Shown here one piece after another: positions 1 to 5,655 of a stretch of 5,655 bases of DNA. Both the position numbers and the translations under genes were made by a program. Below the pieces are notes generated by a model that was not told the DNA's origin, ran no database searches, and saw only the letters and a program-made list of their open reading frames with translations. Source of the DNA: Flavobacterium sp. (lineage in GTDB: Bacteria > Bacteroidota > Bacteroidia > Flavobacteriales > Flavobacteriaceae); assembly GCA_012032075.1 (NCBI GenBank), contig JAAURU010000257.1:1-5655 (forward strand), read 5' to 3'. How positions within the stretch are numbered: the stretch's first letter is position 1; every line of letters begins with the position of its first letter.

Positions 1-112
1 TACGAAGAACGACATTCAGAAACCTATGGAAAACGGTGAAGCAGTTTTTTTAAGAACGAGAGTGCAGAATAGTTTATTTCTGTTTTTAATTGTTAAGAAA
101 ACGCATAATTAA
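1..112 (+). other. Possible 3' end of an unidentified upstream gene
   Basis: This stretch precedes the first recognisable gene. Three plus-strand readings enter from the left edge. One ends at the TGA at 37-39 with the tail YEERHSETYGKR, one at a TAA near 51-53 and one at the TAA at 110-112. The first has the codon choice most like the rest of the window (GAA, GAA, TAT, GGA, AAA), but it is too short to identify. The minus strand shows no convincing frame. I see no hairpin terminator here. The region probably contains the end of a neighbouring gene plus spacer, but neither the frame nor the product can be decided. Confidence 0.3.
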
Positions 113-134
113 TTCAACTTTAGCCAAACATTAT

Positions 135-142
135 TACTTTTG
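135..142 (+). promoter_or_regulatory. Putative -7 promoter element (TAnnTTTG) for the lipoprotein gene
   Basis: TACTTTTG matches the Bacteroidota -7 consensus TAnnTTTG exactly and ends 16 bases before the ATG at 159. That would give a short 5' leader. No clear -33 TTG/TTTG element is seen at the usual distance. The motif occurs often by chance in AT-rich DNA, so its position carries most of the weight. Confidence 0.45.
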
Positions 143-158
143 TAGTAATTCAAGAAAA

Positions 159-785
159 ATGAAATATTTTTTATCCTTATTTATAGTAGTACTAGTTTTT
201 GTTTCGTGTAACGATTATTCCGAACAGAATGAAAATCGTTACAATTAACACAAAAAAAAGAAGCCGTTTTTTAAAGCGATTTCAAAAAAATGGGCTTTCA
301 CTTTTCCAGAGGTTAAACCTGAGGTAAAGCAAACGATAAAAGACTGGAAACAATGGGAACAATTTAAACGTGAACTAGAAGAAAAACCTAAAACTTCGCT
401 ATTAGCTTTTCAATTAAAAGTCAAAACAGTTTCAAAAAGAGTAGATAGTTTAAGCCTAACAGTTCCAGAAAACTTTAATATACCACAAGTAAGAAGTAGG
501 CTAATAACGTTAAATACCAAAATAAAATCGTTAGATACATTCATTCATTTAGAAGAAATTCCACAGCAAAAAGTACTTACTTTAATCACAGAAATTAACG
601 AGGAAATAAAAGGGGTTTACACACAATGGGACGAAGTTATAGTAAAAAAAACAATTCCAATGGAAATAGGAGAAGAAGTCATGATTCTTGCATTAGATAC
701 AACTCGAATGGCCAATAAAAAATTCCAAGATAAAATTATTGAAGACGAAAATAATAAAACTTTAGAAATGGAACAAAAGGAATAG
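159..785 (+). pseudogene. Predicted lipoprotein gene interrupted by an in-frame TAA at codon 30
   Basis: The frame opens with ATG at 159 and a classic lipoprotein signal peptide: MKYF, then a hydrophobic core LSLFIVVLVFV, then a lipobox ending S16-C17, so Cys17 would be lipidated and the protein membrane-anchored. A TAA at 246-248 stops it after 29 residues. The same frame then runs open for 178 codons to the TAG at 783-785, which is unlikely by chance in such AT-rich DNA. This body has no ATG before 660, so it has no obvious start of its own. It is lysine- and glutamate-rich, probably helical, with no membrane segment; recognisable stretches include KKKKPFFKAISKKW, PQVRSRLITLNTKIKSLDTF and ALDTTRMA. 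The original gene was probably one envelope lipoprotein of about 207 residues. I think similar uncharacterised lipoproteins occur in flavobacteria but cannot name a family. A single CAA-to-TAA change would explain the break; a base-calling error is the alternative. Confidence 0.7.
246..248 (+). other. In-frame premature TAA in the lipoprotein gene
   Basis: The reading frame is the same on both sides of this codon (…RYN, stop, HKKKKP…), so one substitution such as CAA to TAA is the simplest cause. It lies a few bases before a run of eight A residues. TAA is the normal stop of other genes in the window, so codon reassignment is not supported. Confidence 0.75.
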
Positions 786-822
786 TTCAGTTTCCTTACT
801 ACAATTATATAAAAACAACAAC

Positions 823-3800
823 TTGAAAGCTTCCGAAATTGTAAAAAAATATGAGAAACAGGTAAAAATTTCTCAACTTTCTGAATCTATTTTAAATCGC
901 AAAAAAACAAATATTACAGGACTTATAGGTTCTTCGTTGTCATTTGTAATAGATGCGGTTTTTAAAAAATCAGAATTACCTTTTTTATTACTTTTTAATG
1001 ATAAAGAAGAAGCTGCGTATTATTTGAACGATTTAGAGCAATTAATAAACGACCAAGATGTACTTTTCTATCCAGGTTCTTACAGAAGACCATACCAAAT
1101 TGAAGAAACAGATAACGCAAATATTCTTCTAAGAGCTGAAGTTTTAAATCGAATCAATTCTCGCAAAAAACCAGCCATAATTGTTTCTTATGTAGATGCT
1201 ATTTTTGAAAAGTAGTTACCCGAAGAGAATTAGAAAAAAACACTTTAAAACTATCGGTTTTAGATAAAGTTTCTATCGATTTTATAAATGAAACCCTTTT
1301 TGAATACAACTTTAAAAGAGTCGATTTCGTTACCGAACCCGGAGAATTTTCGGTTCGTGGTGGAATAGTAGATGTTTTTTCATTTTCCAATGATCATCCG
1401 TATCGAATCGAATTTTTTGGCAATGAAGTAGATAGCATTAGAAGTTTTGATGTAGAAACACAATTATCGGTTGAAAAACTTAATAAAATTAATATTATTC
1501 CAAATGTAGAAAATAAGCTTTTGGAAGAAAATAGAGAAAGTTTTTTAGAGTATATCAATGAAAAGACAGTGCTTTTTATTCAAAATACAGAAGTGCTTGG
1601 TCAACAATTAAATAAATTATTTGATAAAGCTACAGAAGCATTTGGCAAACTCTCATCAGATATTAAGCATTCAAAACCAGAAGAATTATTCTTAAACGAA
1701 AAGCAATTTTTGCATAAAGCTTTGGATTTTTCTATAGTAGAATTATATTCAAAACCGCTTTTTAAAATTGATAAAAAGTTCGAATTTCACATTCAACCAC
1801 AACCTTCATTCAACAAACAATTTGATTTATTACTAAATAATTTGAGTGATAATCATGCAAATAATATTACCAATTATTTATTTTGTTCCAATGATAATCA
1901 GGCTTCACGTTTTCATGATATTTTTGAAGACATTGACTCAGAACAACATGAAACTACTCGAAAACAATACAAAACCTTAGTTTTTCCTTTGTTCCAAGGT
2001 TTTATTGATGAAGAATTACAAATAGCTTGTTATACTGATCATCAAATATTTGAACGTTATCATAAATTTAGTATTAAAAATGGTTATTCTAAAAAGCAAA
2101 CCATTACGTTAAAGGAATTAACTTCATTATCCGTGGGTGATTATGTAACACATATCGATCACGGAATTGGAAAATTTGGTGGACTTCAAAAAATTGATGT
2201 TGAAGGCAAAAAACAAGAAGCGATAAAACTAGTCTATGCTGATAATGATATTGTTTATGTAAGCATTCATTCGCTACATAAAATTTCAAAATACAATGGT
2301 AAAGATGGTGTACCACCTAAAATATATAAGTTAGGAAGTAATGCTTGGAAAGCCTTAAAACAAAAAACAAAAGCAAGAGTTAAACATATTGCTTTCAATT
2401 TAATTCAATTGTATGCAAAGCGCAGATTAGAAAAAGGCTATGCTTGCGCTCCAGATAGTTATTTGCAAAAGGAATTAGAAAGTTCGTTCATCTACGAGGA
2501 TACTCCAGACCAAATTACAGCCACTCACGATGTAAAAATGGATATGGAAAGCGACCGACCAATGGATCGATTGGTTTGTGGAGATGTAGGTTTCGGAAAA
2601 ACGGAAGTGGCTATTCGTGCAGCTTTTAAAGCTGTAGATAACAGTAAACAAGTAGCCGTTTTAGTGCCTACTACTATTTTAGCCTATCAACATTTCAGAA
2701 CTTTTTCGGAACGTTTAAAAGATTTGCCAGTTACAGTTGGTTATTTGAACCGATTTAGAACAGCTAAGCAAAAGAAAGAAACCTTAGAACAATTAGAAGA
2801 AGGAAAATTAGATATTCTTATTGGAACGCATCAATTGGTAAACAAAAATGTAAAGTTTAAAGATTTAGGATTATTAATTATTGATGAAGAACAAAAATTT
2901 GGTGTAAATGTAAAAGACAAACTAAAAACTATTTCTGAAACTGTCGATACCTTAACATTAACCGCAACACCTATTCCTAGAACCTTGCAATTTTCTTTAA
3001 TGGCTGCGAGAGACTTATCGGTAATAACAACTCCACCACCTAATCGTTATCCTATAGAAACGCAAGTAATTTCTTTTAGTGAAGAAGTAATTAGAGATGC
3101 TATTTCTTACGAAATTGAACGCGGTGGACAAGTATTTTTTATCAATAATAGAATAGAAAATATAAAAGAAGTTGCTGGAATGATTCAACGATTAGTTCCA
3201 AGTGCAAAAGTGGGAATTGGTCACGGACAAATGGATGGGAAAAAGCTTGAGGAATTAATGCTCTCTTTTATGGAAGGAGAATTTGATGTATTAGTGGCTA
3301 CAACAATTATTGAAAGTGGTTTAGATGTTCCTAATGCGAATACCATTTTTATCAACAATGCCAATAATTTTGGATTATCCGATTTACACCAAATGCGTGG
3401 ACGTGTAGGAAGAAGTAATAAAAAAGCATTTTGTTATTTCATTACACCACCACATTCTATGATGAGTAGTGAAGCGCAAAAAAGAATCAATGCACTAGAA
3501 CAATTTAGCGAACTGGGAAGTGGCTTTAACATTGCGATGAAGGATTTAGAAATTCGTGGAGCTGGTGATTTATTAGGTGGTGAACAAAGTGGTTTCATCA
3601 ACGAAATAGGTTTTGATACGTATCAAAAAATCATGAATGAAGCAATTGAAGAATTAAAAGAAAATGAATTTGCCGATTTGTATCCTCAAGATAATGATGT
3701 AGAAACCAAAGACTATGTAAAAGATATTCAAATTGATACTGATTTTGAAATTCTCTTTCCAGATGAATATATTAATAATATTACTGAACGTTTGAATTTA

Positions 3801-4178
3801 TACAATGAGTTAAGTACTATTAAAGATGAAGCAACGTTACAGCAATACGAACAAAAATTAATAGATCGTTTTGGAACTTTGCCAAAACCAGCTCTTGCTT
3901 TGCTCAATAGTGTGCGTTTAAAATGGAAAGCAACTGCGCTTGGATTAGAAAAAATAGTAATTAAACAAGGGAAAATGATTGGTTATTTTATTAGTGACCA
4001 ACAAAGTAATTTCTACCAAAGTAGTCGCTTTATTAAAATTGTGCAATTTGTACAGCAAAATGGAAACATTTGTAAAATGAAAGAAAAACAAACTAAAAAT
4101 GGTTTACGATTGTTGCTTACTTTTGAAAATGTTAAAACAATAAATAACGCTTTAGAATTTTTTAATGGAATAGTATAA
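823..4178 (+). CDS. mfd: Transcription-repair coupling factor Mfd (one frameshift after codon 130)
   Basis: Mfd is a cytoplasmic ATP-driven DNA translocase that removes RNA polymerase stalled at lesions and recruits UvrA for nucleotide excision repair. Reconstituted across the frameshift it is about 1118 residues, a normal full length. The N-terminal UvrB-like region includes FYPGSYRRPYQIEETDNAN and EPGEFSVRGG (about 172-181). The RNA-polymerase-interacting CarD-like domain starts near 431 (VGDYVTHIDHGIGKF). Motor motifs follow: Walker A GDVGFGKTE (587-595), Walker B DEEQ (688-691), TATPIPRTL (714-722), ESGLDVP (from 831) and QMRGRVGRS (857-865), then the RecG/Mfd-type TRG region (FCYFITPP to IRGAGDLLGGEQSGF). 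The C-terminal TRCF domain lies from about 967, with RFGTLP. TTG at 823 is chosen because the frame has no ATG between the upstream stop at 763-765 and the conserved region. All catalytic motifs are present. The break at 1208-1215 splits the gene into 130 codons and the remainder, and is probably a read error. Confidence 0.95.
1207..1215 (+). other. mfd: Frameshift site in mfd: A run one base short
   Basis: The frame used from 823 reads ...IFEK and hits TAG at 1213-1215. The -1 frame continues from 1209 as KVVTRRELEKNTLKL, the expected Mfd continuation. Changing the A run at 1208-1211 from four to five bases restores one frame giving IFEKVVTRRELEK. The local bases do not form a classic X XXY YYZ slippery heptamer, because P-site re-pairing would have to fall on TGA. 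Confidence 0.9.
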
Positions 4179-4182
4179 ATGA

Positions 4183-4755
4183 TTATTTCAACTTAATTTC
4201 GATTAACTCACCATCTCTTGCAATTTCGACAAATTCATATTCTCTATTTTCAAGAGTATAATTATAATAATAATTTTGATAAATAGGACTTGAACCCATG
4301 TAAGCTCCATAACCATTATAATAATTTGTACTTCCTACTTGCTCACTGTAACTACCTACAGCTGTAAAATCGATAATAGTTTCCAAATAATATTTGCCAG
4401 GTTTAATATTTGTAAATTTAAATCTACCATATGCATCGGTTTTAGCTTCGAGTCTGTGTTCAAATGCATCTTGCGACATGAATACAGAAGTAGTTTTATT
4501 TTCATACTTATTTCTAAGCTTATACCACTCATCAAAATAACTAGTACATGGAAAAAGCATAACAACAGTTCCTTCTCTGGCATAATGTTTTTCAGCTAAA
4601 AGTGGTTTAAAACCATACATGTTTTTCTTTTTAGTAAATGCTACACCTTCAATAGTACTTTTACCTTCAGCTAATCGATTAGTGGCATCTTTTTTATCAA
4701 AAAAGACTTGTGGAAAATAAACTGTTTTTCCTTTTTGCGCATACATTGAAAACAA
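4183..4755 (-). CDS. Small secreted protein with carboxypeptidase-regulatory-like (Cna-B-type) domain
   Basis: The function is unknown. The intact frame gives 190 residues from a TTG at 4755 (next ATG at 4746). The segment LEAKTDAYGRFKFTNIKPGKYYLETI (about 102-127) is the signature of a carboxypeptidase-regulatory-like/Cna-B beta-sandwich. An earlier strand pair, STIEGVAF (33-40) and GTVVMLFP (62-69), completes the fold, with an insert (YFDEWYKLRNKYENK) between. Residues about 145-166 are rich in Tyr, Asn and Gly. The frame starts at the end of an export signal (FSMYAQ, then KGKTVYFPQ), so the true start is almost certainly the ATG at 4787-4789 and the first part is out of frame (see the separate entry). 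Such domains in Bacteroidota usually belong to cell-surface or periplasmic proteins, and their role as stand-alone proteins is not established. The gene converges on mfd with 4 bp between stops and no visible terminator hairpin. It is divergent from the YwqK-like gene. Confidence 0.75.
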   Translation of the reverse strand: MFSMYAQKGKTVYFPQVFFDKKDATNRLAEGKSTIEGVAFTKKKNMYGFKPLLAEKHYAREGTVVMLFPCTSYFDEWYKLRNKYENKTTSVFMSQDAFEHRLEAKTDAYGRFKFTNIKPGKYYLETIIDFTAVGSYSEQVGSTNYYNGYGAYMGSSPIYQNYYYNYTLENREYEFVEIARDGELIEIKLK

Positions 4756-4789
4756 AATAGAATAGCTATTACCAAAATTATTTTTTCAT
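4747..4789 (-). other. Frame-broken start and signal peptide of the 4183-4755 gene
   Basis: Reading minus from ATG 4787-4789 gives only M-K-K-stop, because the A run (plus-strand T run 4781-4786) has six bases. With seven it reads MKKIILVIAILF, a textbook signal-peptide core. A second extra base, in either the plus-strand A run at 4754-4757 or that at 4749-4752, joins this to FSMYAQKGK in the main frame, for example MKKIILVIAILFLFSMYAQ with cleavage near AQ. Two single-base homopolymer losses thus explain the missing start. The alternative, two extra A residues in the first run, gives a much poorer signal (MKKNNFGNSYSILF). Confidence 0.65.
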
Positions 4790-4806
4790 GTTACAATTAT
4801 TTTTTA

Positions 4807-4814
4807 CAAATATA
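4807..4814 (-). promoter_or_regulatory. Putative -7 element of the minus-strand promoter
   Basis: On the minus strand this reads TATATTTG, an exact TAnnTTTG match, 17 bases upstream of the ATG at 4787-4789. This supports that ATG, rather than the internal TTG or ATG, as the original start. A convincing -33 element at normal spacing was not found. Confidence 0.5.
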
Positions 4815-4818
4815 TTAT

Positions 4819-4826
4819 TATTTTTG
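4819..4826 (+). promoter_or_regulatory. Putative -7 element of the plus-strand promoter
   Basis: TATTTTTG matches TAnnTTTG and ends 18 bases before the ATG at 4845. It lies inside the sequence that would be coding if translation began at the ATG at 4788, which supports the 4845 start. It sits 4 bases from the opposite-strand -7 element. No clear -33 element is seen. Confidence 0.5.
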
Positions 4827-4844
4827 AGTATAATTTACTACAAA

Positions 4845-5624
4845 ATGAAAACTAAATTATTTTTTATTATACTTCTAATCAAAACATTAGCAATTTATTC
4901 GCAAACCGATAATCCTTGTGGCTATAAAGATGGTTTACAAATAGGAACTTGTAAAGATTTTTATGAAACTGGGCAACTTAGATGTGTTGCTAATTGGAAA
5001 GATGGAAAATTAGACGGAGATTATACCTTTTATCATCCAAATGGTAAATTACAAAGTAAAGGATCTTATATTAAAAATGTTCAATCAGGAAAATGGTTTT
5101 TTTACTCTGAAGACGGTTTTCCATTAAGTGAAGAAATCTATCTTTATGACAAAGGATTACGCTTAAGAAATGGGCTATTTCGATTTTACAATAAACAAGG
5201 AATACTTGTAGAAGAAACTCCTTACACAAAAGATGCTATAAATGGTCTTTCTAAATTGTATTTTGATAATGGTTTTTTAAAACAAGAAACCACCTATAAA
5301 AATGGAGAAGTAGTAGGATTAACTAAGCTTTTTAAAGAAAAAATTAGAGATGTTTTAGATGGCATTGGAAAAATGCAAAAAAGTGGCATTATTACTGGGG
5401 AATGGAAATATTTTCATGATGATGGGAAAACACTTGAAACTATAGGAAATTATAATGAAAAAGGGGAACAAATAGGAAAATGGCAATCCTTTTATCTAAA
5501 TGGAAAACTAAAAGCAGAATCTTTTTTTGTAAATGGTAAAAGAGAAGGTGAAAGAAAACGCTATAAAGAAGATGGTAGTTTAGAAAAAATGGAATTATAT
5601 AAAAATGGGGCTTTAGTAAAATAA
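4845..5624 (+). CDS. Exported YwqK/MORN-like repeat protein
   Basis: The 259-residue product starts with a signal peptide (MKTKLFFIILLIKTLAIYSQ, cleavage near residue 20) and has no lipobox, so it is probably periplasmic or secreted. The mature part consists of about eight imperfect repeats of some 22-25 residues with the pattern G-x-W-x-x-Y/F-x-x-x-G-x-L-x-x-x-x-x-Y-x-x-G. Examples are GDYTFYHPNGKLQSKGSY, GEWKYFHDDGKTLETIGNY and GKWQSFYLNGKLKAESFF. This is the pattern of the YwqK/MORN-variant family, often labelled 'toxin-antitoxin system YwqK family antitoxin'. That label comes from a Bacillus protein and should not be read as function here, because no toxin gene is adjacent. Three cysteines near the mature N-terminus (25, 36, 47) could form disulfides. 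An in-frame ATG at 4788 would add 19 residues but overlaps the divergent start codon and the promoter element, so 4845 is preferred. A terminator follows at once. Confidence 0.85.
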   Translation: MKTKLFFIILLIKTLAIYSQTDNPCGYKDGLQIGTCKDFYETGQLRCVANWKDGKLDGDYTFYHPNGKLQSKGSYIKNVQSGKWFFYSEDGFPLSEEIYLYDKGLRLRNGLFRFYNKQGILVEETPYTKDAINGLSKLYFDNGFLKQETTYKNGEVVGLTKLFKEKIRDVLDGIGKMQKSGIITGEWKYFHDDGKTLETIGNYNEKGEQIGKWQSFYLNGKLKAESFFVNGKREGERKRYKEDGSLEKMELYKNGALVK

Positions 5625-5655
5625 AAAAAGCCGAAGTGAGAATTTCGGCTTTTTT
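5624..5655. terminator. Intrinsic terminator after the YwqK-like gene, probably bidirectional
   Basis: AGCCGAA (5629-5635) pairs with TTCGGCT (5644-5650) around an 8-base loop (5636-5643). Flanking A and T runs extend the stem to as many as 12 bp, from 5624 paired with 5655, and supply a U tract in either direction. It begins on the last base of the stop codon (5622-5624). The T run reaches the window edge, so its full length is unknown. Confidence 0.9.

Noticed and set aside
159..248. A genuine 29-residue mini-lipoprotein
   Set aside because: The same frame continues for 178 open codons after the stop and the downstream part has no start of its own, so a truncated larger lipoprotein is the better explanation.
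246..248. Stop-codon reassignment or programmed readthrough of TAA
   Set aside because: mfd, the secreted-protein gene and the YwqK-like gene all terminate at TAA, and the bases after this stop do not resemble a known readthrough context.
1199..1390. Minus-strand frame of 63 codons
   Set aside because: It lies wholly inside the conserved Mfd coding region on the other strand, across the frameshift, and its translation resembles no protein; it is a shadow of mfd.
2104..2316. Minus-strand frame of 70 codons
   Set aside because: Opposite the CarD-like domain of Mfd; rich in His, Tyr and Gln as expected from an antisense reading, with no start context or promoter.
4339..4599. Plus-strand 86-codon and minus-strand 75-codon (4356-4583) frames
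   Set aside because: Both overlap the secreted Cna-B-like gene in other frames, and only that gene shows family motifs and sensible codon use.
4788..4844. N-terminal extension of the YwqK-like protein starting at ATG 4788
   Set aside because: It would put the start codon over the divergent gene's start and run through the likely promoter; the Met at 4845 begins a normal signal peptide.
1..5655. CRISPR array, insertion sequence, tRNA, rRNA or riboswitch
   Set aside because: No spaced direct repeats, terminal inverted repeats with transposase, cloverleaf or recognisable aptamer sequence were seen on either strand; the only strong hairpin is the terminator at the right edge.

Overview
The window reads as chromosomal DNA of a member of the Bacteroidota, most likely the Flavobacteriia. 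The sequence is strongly AT-rich and favours AAA, GAA and TTA codons. Start codons have no clear Shine-Dalgarno sequence. TAnnTTTG-type -7 promoter elements lie where promoters are expected. The encoded Mfd carries stretches typical of flavobacterial Mfd. The family assignment is from memory of protein families and was not checked by search.

Layout. Positions 1-112 may hold the 3' end of an unidentified gene, but no frame can be chosen. A lipoprotein gene follows at 159-785; its reading frame is intact except for one TAA at codon 30. Next is mfd (823-4178, TTG start), the transcription-repair coupling factor, complete except for one frameshift after codon 130. Convergent to mfd, with 4 bp between the stop codons, is a minus-strand gene (4183 to about 4789) for a small secreted protein with a carboxypeptidase-regulatory-like or Cna-B-like fold. 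Its signal peptide is split over two frames. A compact divergent promoter region (about 4790-4844) separates it from a plus-strand gene (4845-5624) for an exported YwqK/MORN-like repeat protein. That gene ends directly in a strong intrinsic terminator at the right edge of the window.

How the genes relate. The lipoprotein gene and mfd are collinear with a 37-bp gap and may share a transcript, though no functional link is evident. The two right-hand genes are divergently transcribed from overlapping promoters and both encode small exported proteins, so they may respond to related signals. This is inference.

The main result of the hunt is a pattern of damage. Three frame breaks (one in mfd, two in the signal peptide of the minus-strand gene) are each repaired by adding one base to a homopolymer run. 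This looks more like homopolymer undercalling in the read data than gene decay or programmed recoding. The in-frame TAA in the lipoprotein gene does not fit that explanation as simply. I saw no new defence, mobile or RNA system.
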